A stretch of DNA of 35,634 nucleotides, taken from the NCBI GenBank assembly GCA_031261635.1, contig JAISJH010000119.1, forward strand, positions 1 to 35,634, given 5' to 3'. Positions 24,636 to 32,218 of the stretch are shown here, in pieces. Origin of the DNA: Oscillospiraceae bacterium (GTDB lineage: Bacteria; Bacillota; Clostridia; Oscillospirales; Oscillospiraceae). Numbering within the stretch: the stretch's first letter is position 1; each line of letters starts with the position of its first letter. The notes beneath the pieces are model-generated. The model ran no database searches. It was not told the origin of the DNA and saw only the letters and a program-made list of their open reading frames with translations. The position numbers were made by a program, and so were the translations under genes.

Positions 24636-24977
24636 CTAAAAAATCGTCCCCAGGGTGATTTTTTCCATACTTCGTAGTTCCTCGAGCCTTGCTATTACTA
24701 GGCGTTGGTTCGGGTGGTTTATCGGTTGTCCGTCGTGGAAGCTTGCGAGGTACATATACATTTCCGCGGTTAGTAGGTCTACCTCCGTGTGCCGGAGCGC
24801 CACGTGGGTGTAGAAATCGTTTTCGCGCCATTTTTTTAGGGCTGCTTCGGCGGATTCCTCTGTTCCTATTTCCACCAGTTCGATTAGGCCGGTGGTAAAA
24901 TTATCCAGATAAAAGATGTTGCAAATCGCCAGTATGCACAGCGCGAGCAGTATCGACCCCGCTACAAGCTCTTTCAT
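24636..24977 (-). CDS. DUF4363-type small membrane-anchored protein
   Basis: Predicted 113-residue protein with one N-terminal hydrophobic segment (LVAGSILLALCILAICNIF) and an α-helical remainder rich in Glu and charged residues (EESAEAALKKWRENDFYTH..., RLEELRSMEKITLGTIF). This shape, and its place directly after a DUF421 gene, match DUF4363 proteins, which commonly accompany DUF421 in Clostridia. The ATG follows AAGGGGG and lies four bases after the DUF421 stop, so the two are cotranscribed. Function is unknown; the segment could be an uncleaved signal anchor facing outward. Confidence 0.65.
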   Translation of the reverse strand: MKELVAGSILLALCILAICNIFYLDNFTTGLIELVEIGTEESAEAALKKWRENDFYTHVALRHTEVDLLTAEMYMYLASFHDGQPINHPNQRLVIARLEELRSMEKITLGTIF

Positions 24978-24981
24978 ATCG

Positions 24982-25437
24982 TTAACCCCCTTCCGGCGCT
25001 TTAGCCTTAACGGTTATAGTGCCGTCGTTTTCAAGTATCGCGCAGGAAACCGTGTTCAGCTCGAACACGTCTTTCTTACGCAGCGCCTCCATAACCTCGG
25101 TTTGCGACAGGCGGTTGCGGCGCAGTTCGCGCTTATTGAGGCGGCCGTCGAATATCAGGACGTTCGGTTCGCCCCAGACAAGGTTTGAGAACTTTTGCGA
25201 GCGCACGGCAATACCACTGATAAGCACTTCGCCGCAGAGCAGGATAAGCACCGGGATAAGTCCGTTAATAAGCGGGATACCGATATCGGCAAGCGGGTGC
25301 GAAGCTAAATCGGCGATAAGAATAGCGACGACAAGCTCCGAGGGTTCAAGCTGCCCGAGCTGACGCTTGCCCATAAAGCGCATAGCGGCGAACAAGGCTA
25401 TAAACATAACAACAGTACGAATAATTATAATGGCCAT
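24982..25437 (-). CDS. DUF421 (YetF-like) membrane protein
   Basis: Predicted 152-residue membrane protein. The ATG at 25437 (complement) follows GGAGA with suitable spacing and begins MAIIIIRTVVMFIALFAAMRFMGKRQLGQLEPSELVVAILIADLAS, a clear DUF421 N-terminus with its MGKRQ and three hydrophobic segments. The soluble domain has SQKFSNLVWGEPNVLIFDGRLN and LRRNRLSQTEVMEALRKKDV. Family members in this group are often above 200 residues, so this is a shorter form ending soon after the second strand pair. YetF-type proteins are linked to spore or envelope functions in Bacillus; the exact role is not established. Confidence 0.8.
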   Translation of the reverse strand: MAIIIIRTVVMFIALFAAMRFMGKRQLGQLEPSELVVAILIADLASHPLADIGIPLINGLIPVLILLCGEVLISGIAVRSQKFSNLVWGEPNVLIFDGRLNKRELRRNRLSQTEVMEALRKKDVFELNTVSCAILENDGTITVKAKAPEGG

Positions 25438-25473
25438 CGTATTCTCCAAGTACAGGAAATTGTGAAAACAGGC

Positions 25474-25502
25474 TTGCAAATTGTAGTAATATGGTGTACA
25501 AT
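25474..25502 (+). promoter_or_regulatory. glmS promoter
   Basis: TTGCAA (25474-25479), 17 bases, TACAAT (25497-25502). It gives a leader of about 100 bases ending at the glmS start. The leader contains a GC hairpin (25546-25560) and a family E repeat, but I see no glmS ribozyme, the control element common in Bacillota. Confidence 0.7.
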
Positions 25503-25537
25503 AGTAAGGATTATTATGCATACACTATCAAGGACAA

Positions 25538-25560
25538 TAAAAAACCCGCGCCGGGCGCGG
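25538..25560 (-). terminator. Possible minus-strand terminator
   Basis: CCGCGC (25546-25551) pairs with GCGCGG (25555-25560). Read leftward it is followed by GGGTTTTTTATTG, a fair U-tract. It would stop antisense transcripts from glmS before the leftward DUF421 gene. It could also simply be a GC word of the repeat mosaic that happens to precede a T-run. Confidence 0.45.
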
Positions 25561-25562
25561 CA

Positions 25563-25595
25563 ATTATTCACTATTCATTATTAACTATTCATTGA
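25563..25595. repeat. Family E repeat in the glmS leader
   Basis: ATTATTCACTATTCATTATT then AACTATTCATTG, the same degenerate words as at 11243-11278. It ends about 14 bases before the glmS ATG and so displaces any strong ribosome binding site; only GGGGG remains. Confidence 0.7.
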
Positions 25596-25609
25596 ATTTG
25601 GGGGTTTAT

Positions 25610-27448
25610 ATGTGCGGTATAGTAGGCTACACGGGTAGGGCGCAGGCCGCGCCGATACTGCTTTACGGTCTGGAGCGTCTGGAATACAGGGGCTACGACT
25701 CCGCGGGGATAACCGTCAACAGCGGCACTCTGCAAACGGTAAAGGCAAGCGGGAGGCTCGCGAATCTCGCCGCGCTGACAAATAACGGGGCTGACCTGCA
25801 CGGCAACTGCGGGATAGGACACACGCGCTGGGCAACCCACGGCGAGCCTACGGATAATAACGCTCACCCGCACGTCGCCTCCTCCGGGCAGATTTCCATT
25901 GTGCATAACGGCATTATCGAGAACTACCGTAAGCTTAAGGACTGGCTGCTCGCGAGAGGCGTCGCGTTTCAGTCTGAAACCGATACGGAGGTCGTGTCGC
26001 AGTTGATTGACTACTACTACGAGGGCGATTTGCTCGCGGCGGTTCGCAAGGCTATCTATAAGCTCGAGGGTTCGTATGCGCTCGGGATAGTCGCCGCCGA
26101 CGCTCCCGATACGATTATAGCGGTTCGCAAGGATAGCCCGCTCATCGCGGCGGTTACAGACGGCGAGGCCTTCATAGCCTCCGACGTGACGGCGATAATA
26201 AAATACTGCCGCGAGGTTATTTACCTTGACGATAATACTATAGCCGTGATAACGCCGGGAAATATTACCTGCTACAATAAGTACGGCAAGGTGCAGGACT
26301 TGACGCCGGTTACAATCGACTGGGACATCGAGGCGGCGCAAAAGGGCGGCTACGCGCATTTTATGCTAAAGGAGATTAACGAACAGCCTAAAGTCCTGCG
26401 CGATACGCTCGCCGGGCGCATTGTAGCGGACGCGGCGGGCGCGCGGGTTGATTTAAGCGACGCCGGCTTGACTCCGGAAGTCCTGCAAGCGGTTCGCAAG
26501 GTTCATATAGTCGGCTGCGGCTCGGCGTATCACGCGGGCGTTGTCGCGAAGTACCAGTTAGAGGGCTTTGCGCGTATACCCTGCGAAGTCACGCTTGCGA
26601 GTGAGTTCCGCTATTCAAGCCCGGTGGTTCTCCCCGGGACGCTCTGCGTCGTAATCAGTCAAAGCGGTGAAACCAGTGACAGCATAGCCGCCCTGCGCGA
26701 GGCTAAGGCTCTCGGAGTATCAACCCTCGCGGTGGTAAACGTCCGGGGAAGCACGATAGCCCGCGAGGCCGACTACATACTATACACAAACGCGGGACCT
26801 GAAATCGCCGTTGCCACAAGCAAAGCGTACTCGGCGCAGGTAGCCGCGATGACGCTCCTCGCCGTAGCCTTAGCGGAGTTTAATTCCGGGGCAAAACGGG
26901 AAAACTTACAGGCGGTGTTAAACGATTTAATAAAACTCCCCGATTTAGAGGAACAGATACTGTCTGATATAAGCCTTGTACAGCTTGCCGCTTCTAGGTA
27001 TTTCAACCACAGCTCTGTATTTTTCATAGGCAGAGGTTTAGACTACGCGGCGGCTCTCGAAGCGAGCCTCAAACTGAAAGAAATATCCTACATTCACTCG
27101 GAGGCCTACGCCGGAGGAGAGTTAAAACACGGAACAATCTCACTGATAGAGCCGGGAACGCTCGTAATCGCAGTAGCCGCTTGTACAAAACTCGCGGAAA
27201 AGATTGAGAGCAACATCAAGGAAGTCAAGACAAGAGGTGCTGAAGTTCTCACTATTACTACAAGCTCCCTGTCAAAAAATTTCACCGACTGCGGCGACAT
27301 TTTAATAGAGATTCCGGACACTCACGAACTGCTTACTCCGCTTCTGACCGCCCTGCCCTTGCAACTGTTTGCGTACTATACGGCCTTGAATAACGGCTGC
27401 GATATTGATAAACCGCGTAATCTGGCAAAAAGCGTGACGGTTGAATAG
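25610..27448 (+). CDS. glmS: Glutamine-fructose-6-phosphate aminotransferase (isomerizing)
   Basis: Predicted 612-residue cytoplasmic enzyme that makes glucosamine-6-phosphate for peptidoglycan and surface glycans. The ATG at 25610 is fixed by the need for Cys2 as the N-terminal nucleophile (MCGIVGYTG). The glutaminase half (2 to about 235) has GIGHTRWATHGEP and HNGIIENY. Two SIS sugar-isomerase domains follow (VGCGSAYHAGVVAKY...SQSGETSDS; FIGRGLDYAAALEASLKLKE), and the end KPRNLAKSVTVE carries the conserved isomerase lysine. Length is normal (about 600-610). The ribosome binding site is weak (GGGGG). No glmS ribozyme is present upstream, so feedback must act in another way if at all. Confidence 0.95.
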   Translation: MCGIVGYTGRAQAAPILLYGLERLEYRGYDSAGITVNSGTLQTVKASGRLANLAALTNNGADLHGNCGIGHTRWATHGEPTDNNAHPHVASSGQISIVHNGIIENYRKLKDWLLARGVAFQSETDTEVVSQLIDYYYEGDLLAAVRKAIYKLEGSYALGIVAADAPDTIIAVRKDSPLIAAVTDGEAFIASDVTAIIKYCREVIYLDDNTIAVITPGNITCYNKYGKVQDLTPVTIDWDIEAAQKGGYAHFMLKEINEQPKVLRDTLAGRIVADAAGARVDLSDAGLTPEVLQAVRKVHIVGCGSAYHAGVVAKYQLEGFARIPCEVTLASEFRYSSPVVLPGTLCVVISQSGETSDSIAALREAKALGVSTLAVVNVRGSTIAREADYILYTNAGPEIAVATSKAYSAQVAAMTLLAVALAEFNSGAKRENLQAVLNDLIKLPDLEEQILSDISLVQLAASRYFNHSSVFFIGRGLDYAAALEASLKLKEISYIHSEAYAGGELKHGTISLIEPGTLVIAVAACTKLAEKIESNIKEVKTRGAEVLTITTSSLSKNFTDCGDILIEIPDTHELLTPLLTALPLQLFAYYTALNNGCDIDKPRNLAKSVTVE

Positions 27449-27487
27449 TTAATAATTGTCAATTATCAATTGTCCATTGTCAATTGT
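27449..27487. repeat. Family D repeat between glmS and the DUF2953 gene
   Basis: TTAATAATTGTCAATTATCA followed by ATTGTCCATTGTCAATTG, starting directly at the glmS stop. The DUF2953 start lies 16 bases further on, behind AAGAGG. Confidence 0.75.
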
Positions 27488-27502
27488 AAAAGAGGTAAAC
27501 CA

Positions 27503-28054
27503 ATGAATGTTTATGCGATTTATGACAATAAACGCCTGTCTGTCAAGGCGGGTCTGGGAGCCCTGCGCTTCCGCGTTTTCCCGCCTAAGACTAAGAAAAA
27601 GCCGGTTAAGGAGCGGAAGCCCTCTAAACCGGTGCAAAAGAAAAATTTTCCTATGCCGGAAACTGAATTTATTTTTGAAACTTTGGACAAACTACGTAAA
27701 AGCCTCGTAGTCCGCGACCTTGACATAGGCTATATGCCGCCGGGAGGCGACCCTATGGCGGCCGCTATGATTAACGCGCTTATTAACGAGGCCGCCGCCG
27801 CGCTCCTGCCAACGCTGAATAACCTTTTCAAAGTGAAAAAATCGAGGGTCGTCGTAAGTCCTAACTTCTCTATGCCAAATGACAGGCTTTACGTAAAGCT
27901 TCACGTATCGCTGTCGGTGTATTCCGCCCTGACAATAGGGCTCTCGGCGTTTCTCAAATACAATAAATTCCGCAAAACCGCTGATACCGCGAAAACATAC
28001 CAAACTGAAAACAAATCGGCTACCGAATCCACATACGAAAGGAAAGAGATATGA
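27503..28054 (+). CDS. DUF2953 (YtfI-like) protein, short N-terminus
   Basis: Predicted 183-residue protein. The ATG at 27503 follows AAGAGG. Features: β-strands NVYAIYDNKRLSVKAGLGALRFRVFP, a Lys/Pro-rich loop (PKTKKKPVKERKPSKPVQKK, residues about 29-49), and a C-terminal LHVSLSVYSALTIGLSAFLKYNKFRK segment. This matches DUF2953, whose genes usually precede ytfJ, as here: the stop overlaps the ytfJ ATG (ATATGA). Typical members begin with a membrane helix before the first strand; here it is missing, and a family D repeat lies just upstream, so the 5' end may have been replaced. The molecular role is unknown, but linkage to ytfJ suggests sporulation. Confidence 0.65.
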   Translation: MNVYAIYDNKRLSVKAGLGALRFRVFPPKTKKKPVKERKPSKPVQKKNFPMPETEFIFETLDKLRKSLVVRDLDIGYMPPGGDPMAAAMINALINEAAAALLPTLNNLFKVKKSRVVVSPNFSMPNDRLYVKLHVSLSVYSALTIGLSAFLKYNKFRKTADTAKTYQTENKSATESTYERKEI

Positions 28055-28455
28055 AAGACCAGTCACAACTCGCCGACCTAATGGAGGCGACAATGCGGAA
28101 AATCCGCGAAATGATAGACGTTAACACAATCGTCGGAACGCCTATCAAGACAGACGACGGAGTAACGCTAATCCCAATCTCAAAGGTAACCTTCGGCTTT
28201 ACGGCGGGGGGAGCGGAATACGCCAGCAAGAACGGGCAAATGACGCAGAACCCGAACTTCGGAGGCGGCAGCGGCGCGGGGGTGAACATAACGCCCGTGG
28301 CGTTCCTCGTGGTTCACGGCGATACCGCTAAAATCCTCAACGTCAACCCTCCGGCGGGTTCAAGCATTGACCGCGTTATAGAGATTGTTCCCGACTTATT
28401 TGAAAAAGTCAAGGAGTTTGTATCGAAGAAAAATGACAAAAAAGACTACGACTAA
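28051..28455 (+). CDS. ytfJ: Sporulation protein GerW/YtfJ
   Basis: Predicted 134-residue protein of the GerW/YtfJ family, found in endospore formers; in Bacillus it is needed for proper germination. Visible signature: helix LMEATMRKIREMIDVNTIVG, then GVTLIPISKVTFGFTAGGAEY, a Gly-rich loop (PNFGGGSGAGVNITPVAFLV) and a helical end, SSIDRVIEIVPDLFEKVKEFV. Length is normal. The ATG overlaps the DUF2953 stop and the 3' end overlaps the next gene by 23 bases. With the DacF-like and DUF2953 genes it forms a conserved sporulation-associated set and is the best evidence in the window that the organism comes from a spore-forming lineage. Confidence 0.88.
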   Translation: MKDQSQLADLMEATMRKIREMIDVNTIVGTPIKTDDGVTLIPISKVTFGFTAGGAEYASKNGQMTQNPNFGGGSGAGVNITPVAFLVVHGDTAKILNVNPPAGSSIDRVIEIVPDLFEKVKEFVSKKNDKKDYD

Positions 28456-29233
28456 GGCAATAGCCGCGGCGCTGACGCTTGTACTGCTCACAAGCGCCGC
28501 GCCGCTTGCTGTCGCGGCTAAAACGCCTACGGAGAGCGCGGCCGCCGCGGTTTTGATTGACGCTGAAACCGGCGAGTTTTTATATAGCGACGCTCCCGAC
28601 GTGAAGCGCTCGATAGCGAGTATTACAAAGATTATGACCGCGCTGATAGTCCTTGAAAACGTTAAACTGACGGACAGCGTAAAGTACAAGCAGGCTTGGT
28701 GCGATACAGAGGGTTCGAGCAGTTTTTTTAAGGCGGGCGAAACGTATACTGTCAGGCAAATGCTCTACGCTCTGATACTCCTTAGCGGCAACGATACCGC
28801 TGTAGCCCTCGCAAACGTTGTATCCGGCGGTATAACAGACTTCGCGGAGCTTATGAACGAGCGCGCCGCCGAACTCGGTATGACGAACTCGCACTTCGCA
28901 AACCCTCACGGCCTTGAGCAGGAGGGGCATTACTCAACCGCGCGGGATATGGCGATACTGACAGCCGCCGCGCTCAAAAACCCGCGCTTTATGCTGATAG
29001 CCTCCACACGAAACGCTAAAGTCGGCGGCATAGCCTTCAAAAACCATAACCGCCTACTATGGGACTATCCCCAGGCAATAGGCATAAAAACAGGCTACAC
29101 AAAGGCCGCCGGGCGCACCTTAGTCTCAGCGGCTACAAAAAACGGCCGCACGCTTATCTGCGTAACGCTAAACGACCCCTGCGACTGGCTAGACCACACC
29201 GAGCTATTTGAATGGGGATTTTCTGACAGTTAA
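28433..29233 (+). CDS. D-alanyl-D-alanine carboxypeptidase (DacF-like, S11 family)
   Basis: Predicted 266-residue secreted penicillin-binding protein that trims the terminal D-Ala from peptidoglycan stems. The ATG at 28433 gives a signal peptide (MTKKTTTKAIAAALTLVLLT..., cleavage near VAA-K, residue 29-30). Catalytic motifs are SITK (Ser63, Lys66), SGN (118-120) and KTG (219-221). AGETYTVRQMLYALILLSGNDTA is typical. The AGGAG at 28412-28416 is rather far (16 bases) from this start, so coupling to ytfJ, which it overlaps, may matter. DacF-type enzymes are usually about 380 residues with a β-rich C-terminal domain and a membrane anchor; both are missing. The stop codon comes from a family C repeat, so the gene may have lost its 3' part. 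Confidence 0.85.
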   Translation: MTKKTTTKAIAAALTLVLLTSAAPLAVAAKTPTESAAAAVLIDAETGEFLYSDAPDVKRSIASITKIMTALIVLENVKLTDSVKYKQAWCDTEGSSSFFKAGETYTVRQMLYALILLSGNDTAVALANVVSGGITDFAELMNERAAELGMTNSHFANPHGLEQEGHYSTARDMAILTAAALKNPRFMLIASTRNAKVGGIAFKNHNRLLWDYPQAIGIKTGYTKAAGRTLVSAATKNGRTLICVTLNDPCDWLDHTELFEWGFSDS

Positions 29234-29345
29234 CAGTTATCAAATATCAAATATCAGAGACGTTGTTACAGTTAACAGGTATCAAATATCAGATATCAGA
29301 GACGGGGGTTTGGACGGGGGTTGCGGGGTTTGTCCCCCGTCCTGC
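29226..29345. repeat. Family C double copy plus linker words
   Basis: Two copies of AGTTAAC...TATCAAATATCAGAGACG-type sequence (about 29226-29262 and 29271-29306) follow the end of the dacF-like gene, whose stop (GACAGTTAA) lies in the first copy. They lead into GGGGTTTGGACGGGGG and GGGG(T)TTGTCCCCCGTCC words. Same order as after hprK. Confidence 0.7.
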
Positions 29346-29361
29346 CCACGTCCCGGCGCAC

Positions 29362-29525
29362 CGTCATTGCGAGCCGCGCGAAGCAATCCAAGCCCAGTAC
29401 CCTCGTCCAAGCCCCCGTCCGTCGTCCATCGTCCCGGCGCAGTGCGCCGTCTTTGCGAGCGCCGCCGCACTTGCGATACGTAACGCGTATAGGCGCGAAG
29501 CAATCCAGTGCCGGGAGCGTAACAT
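29362..29525. repeat. Two partial family B elements (left arms)
   Basis: GTCATTGCGAGCCGCGCGAAGCAATCC (29363-29389) is a shortened left arm. A second, longer left arm runs from GTCTTTGCGAGC (about 29449) through TTGCGATACGTA to GCGAAGCAATCCAGTGCCGG (about 29495-29514). Right arms are absent, so these are remnants or solo ends. The second abuts the rluB ribosome binding site. No promoter is clear in this 316-base gap. Confidence 0.65.
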
Positions 29526-29549
29526 ATACATACAGAACGGAGAAATCTT

Positions 29550-30281
29550 TTGATACGACTACAAAAATTATTATCGCAGTACGGCGTATGCTCGCGGCGC
29601 AAGGCTGAGGAACTCATTCAGAGCGGCAAAGTTACCGTTAACGGCGCGGTTGCCGTTCTGGGGCAGTCCGCCGACCCGTTAAGCGACAAAATTTGCGTTA
29701 ACGGTGCGCCGCTCGAAACCGCTCCCGATAAGCTTTACATAGCGCTTAATAAGCCGCGCGGGTATCTTTCCGCAGTATCGGACGACAGGGAGCGCAAGAC
29801 CGTTATCGACCTCCTGACGGACGTACCCGGCAGAGTGTACCCGGTCGGGCGACTTGACCTTACCTCGGAGGGCTTGCTTCTGCTCACGAACGACGGCGAG
29901 CTTACTAAGCGGCTCACGCACCCGAGCTACGCAATACCCAAATATTACCGTGTCCGCGTAAAGCTTCCTAAATCCGGAACGCTCGAAGCGGCTCTGTTAA
30001 AACTCGCGGACATAACGGTCATAGACGGCGTGCGCTACCTGCCGCCGCAGGTGCGCGTTACCGAACGCGATACCGCCGCCGGAACCGCGCTCCTGCAAAT
30101 GACGCTGACAGAAGGCAAAAACCGCGAAATACGAAAACTCTGCGAAGCCGTTGGACTTGAAGTCCTGCGTTTGAACAGGGTCGGGGAAGGCAATATAAAA
30201 CTCGACGGTTTAGCAAGCGGCAAATGGCGCGAACTCAACGCTTCCGAAGTTCGCGAACTAAAAAAACTATGCGCTATGTGA
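29550..30281 (+). CDS. rluB: 23S rRNA pseudouridine synthase (RluB/RsuA family)
   Basis: Predicted 243-residue enzyme that converts a uridine in ribosomal RNA to pseudouridine. The start is TTG at 29550, seven bases after ACGGAGAA, and it gives the conserved N-terminus IRLQKLLSQYGVCSRRKAEE of the S4 RNA-binding domain (2 to about 48). The catalytic domain has LNKPRGYLSAVSD and GRLDLTSEGLLLLTNDGEL, with catalytic Asp103, then TEGKNREIRKLCEAVG near the end, all typical of the RsuA/RluB branch. In Clostridia this gene often follows ytfJ and dacF, as here. hprK begins ten bases after the stop. Confidence 0.92.
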   Translation: MIRLQKLLSQYGVCSRRKAEELIQSGKVTVNGAVAVLGQSADPLSDKICVNGAPLETAPDKLYIALNKPRGYLSAVSDDRERKTVIDLLTDVPGRVYPVGRLDLTSEGLLLLTNDGELTKRLTHPSYAIPKYYRVRVKLPKSGTLEAALLKLADITVIDGVRYLPPQVRVTERDTAAGTALLQMTLTEGKNREIRKLCEAVGLEVLRLNRVGEGNIKLDGLASGKWRELNASEVRELKKLCAM

Positions 30282-30291
30282 GGTTTTACAA

Positions 30292-31218
30292 ATGACAAAC
30301 GAAACGGTTGCCCGGTCGATTCCGCTCTGCAAGATAACCGACGCGCTCAATATCAAGCGCGAGTACATACCGCCGGACTTTGAAACGCGAATGGTGGTCA
30401 ATACAACGATTAACCGCCCCGGCTTGCAGCTTGTAGGCTTCTTTTCGCATTTTGACAAGTCACGTATCCAGGTTATGGGAATTGTCGAGTGTATGTACCT
30501 CAAAACCCTGCCCGGGGAGGAGCGCGCTAAAATCTTCGCGGAGCTTTTCAAGCGCGATATTCCCGCGCTGATTGTTTCAAACAATATGGAGATTTACCCC
30601 GAGTGCCGCGAACTCGCCGCGAAGTACGCCACGCCGGTGTTCAGCACCCCGCGCGATACTTCGGAGTTCTGCGCGGAGCTTATCTCGCGCCTTACAAACG
30701 AGCTTGCGCCGAGGATTACGCGCCACGGCGTTCTCGTTGAGGTCTACGGCGAGGGTATCCTCCTGCTCGGAGAGAGCGGCGTCGGCAAAAGCGAAACCGC
30801 GATTGAGCTTGTCAAGCGCGGTCACTGCCTCGTTGCCGACGACGCCGTGGAGATTAAAAAAGTTTCCTATAACCGCCTACTCGGAACCGCTCCCGAACTG
30901 ATACGGCACTATATGGAGCTTCGCGGTATTGGCATAATCGACGTGCGCCGCCTGTTCGGCTTAGGCGCGGTGCGGGAGGAAAGCGAGATTGGGCTTATCA
31001 TAAAACTCGAAATATGGCAGGACGACACGCAGTACGAACGCATAGCCGACGCGGAAATACGAACTGAACTCCTTGACGTAGCCGTCCCGACGCTCACTAT
31101 CCCCGTAAAACCCGGGCGCAACCTCGCGGCAATTATAGAAGTCGCCGCAATGAACAACAAACAACGCAAAATGGGCTACAACGCCGCGAAAGAGCTGATG
31201 AACTCCATTGACAAATAA
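30292..31218 (+). CDS. hprK: HPr kinase/phosphorylase
   Basis: Predicted 308-residue bifunctional enzyme that phosphorylates and dephosphorylates Ser46 of HPr, setting carbon catabolite control in low-GC Gram-positives. The N-terminal domain (about 1-130) is a variable α/β fold with RIQVMGIVE. The catalytic part has Walker A GESGVGKS (160-167), VADDAVEI, and the family signature MELRGIGIIDVRRLFGLGAV (208-227), then KLEIW and VPVKPGRNLA. GTGAGG precedes the ATG; it is cotranscribed with rluB. Length is normal. The stop codon overlaps the start of the next family C repeat. Confidence 0.95.
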   Translation: MTNETVARSIPLCKITDALNIKREYIPPDFETRMVVNTTINRPGLQLVGFFSHFDKSRIQVMGIVECMYLKTLPGEERAKIFAELFKRDIPALIVSNNMEIYPECRELAAKYATPVFSTPRDTSEFCAELISRLTNELAPRITRHGVLVEVYGEGILLLGESGVGKSETAIELVKRGHCLVADDAVEIKKVSYNRLLGTAPELIRHYMELRGIGIIDVRRLFGLGAVREESEIGLIIKLEIWQDDTQYERIADAEIRTELLDVAVPTLTIPVKPGRNLAAIIEVAAMNNKQRKMGYNAAKELMNSIDK

Positions 31219-31610
31219 CGGTTATCAAATATCAAATATCAGAGACGGGGGTTTGGACGAGGGATACGTCCGCGCACGGCGCGGGGAAACCACCCCACCG
31301 CCTACGGGCGGCACCCCTCCACAGAGGGGATAAGGACGAGGGTTAGGACGGGGGTTATGCGGACGTAAGTCACTACGTAACACCGCAACCCACGTCCAAA
31401 CCCTATCCCCTCTGTGGAGGGGTACCGCCCGCAGGCGGGGGGGTGGTTTCCCGCGCCGTGCGCGGCGCACCCTCTCTTTCTCCTCGGTCTAACCGCCGGA
31501 GGCGGTGGTTTCCCGCGCCGTGCGCGGCGCACCCCCTGTCTCCGCAGAGGGGGGGGTGCAGAGCTGCAAAAAGTAAATACATTTGCCGCAAGGCGCCGTT
31601 CGCGTGACTT
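31217..31610. repeat. Composite repeat gap: C, linker, family A inverted repeat, 62-base direct repeat
   Basis: A family C word (31217-31243) is followed by GGGGTTTGGACG, CGTCCGCGCACGGCGCGGGG, and a family A inverted repeat: left arm AACCACCCCACCGCC...CACCCCTCCACAGAGGGG, about 31289-31330; right arm CCCCTCTGTGGAGGGG, about 31407-31422, to GGGGTGGTTTC. Then GGTGGTTTCCCGCGCCGTGC (and on to GGCGCACCC) occurs twice, at 31442-31472 and 31504-31534, a direct repeat of period 62. No gene is supported. Confidence 0.7.
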
Positions 31611-31637
31611 GACATATTTTGCGAATTGTGATATACT
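31609..31637 (+). promoter_or_regulatory. hpf operon promoter
   Basis: TTGACA (31609-31614), 17 bases, TATACT (31632-31637), with TG one base before the -10. The transcript starts near 31644, and GGAGAT (31655-31660) is the ribosome binding site. Confidence 0.85.
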
Positions 31638-31669
31638 GGGTCTATCAAAAGATTGGAGATGACTACACT

Positions 31670-32218
31670 ATGAAATTTACTTTTTCCGAGAAGAAAGCGC
31701 ATCATAAGCCCGCGCCCAGAGAACTTCGCGATTACGCTGAAAAGAAGCTCGCTAAGATTGACCGCTTCTTTCAGGACGAAACCGACGCCGTGGTTACGTT
31801 CTACTCCGAGCGTTCGCGTATCGGGCTGGAGGTCACTATCCGCGCAGGCTCGCTTTTCCTTAAGGCTAACGAGCTTACGAGCGACGCTTATGCCTGCGTC
31901 GATTCCGCTGTAGCCGCGATTGAGCGGCAGATTCGCAAGAATAAGACTAAGCTCTCAAAACGTCTGCGCGAGGGCAGCGTCCGCTTCGAGACCGAAGCGC
32001 CGCACTTCGTCGATTCAAGCCTTGACGACGAGGAGGAAATCCGTATCGCCCGCACTAAACGCTTCTCAATCAAACCTATGTCGCCGGAGGAAGCCGTGCT
32101 TCAAATGAACCTCCTGAACTTCAACTTTTTCGTGTTCAAAAACGAGAACGAGGACGAAGCGGTAAGCGTGGTCTACATTCGTAAAGACGGTTCCTACGGG
32201 ATAATCGTAGACGGCTGA
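31670..32218 (+). CDS. hpf: Ribosome hibernation-promoting factor, long form
   Basis: Predicted 182-residue protein that pairs ribosomes into inactive 100S dimers in stationary phase. The ATG at 31670 lies nine bases after GGAGAT. The N-terminal S30AE domain (about 1-105) has LRDYAEKKLAKIDRFF and the basic helix AIERQIRKNKTKLSKRLR. The C-terminal dimerisation domain (about 125-182) has IARTKRFSIKPMSPEEAVLQMNLLNFNFFVFKN...VVYIRKDGSYGIIVDG. This two-domain layout is the long HPF of Gram-positives. The N-terminal start (MKFTFSEKKAHHKP) is a little unusual: other members begin with an ITGRN strand. The stop overlaps the next ATG (TGATG). Confidence 0.92.
   Translation: MKFTFSEKKAHHKPAPRELRDYAEKKLAKIDRFFQDETDAVVTFYSERSRIGLEVTIRAGSLFLKANELTSDAYACVDSAVAAIERQIRKNKTKLSKRLREGSVRFETEAPHFVDSSLDDEEEIRIARTKRFSIKPMSPEEAVLQMNLLNFNFFVFKNENEDEAVSVVYIRKDGSYGIIVDG

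Noticed and set aside
25438-25609. glmS ribozyme
   Set aside because: The leader is too short and the conserved core is not visible.
25589-26359. 256-residue leftward frame opposite glmS, and a similar 210-residue one opposite the cysteine desulfurase (9033-9665)
   Set aside because: Both are antisense to strongly supported conserved genes and show no domain; they arise from GC-biased codon structure.
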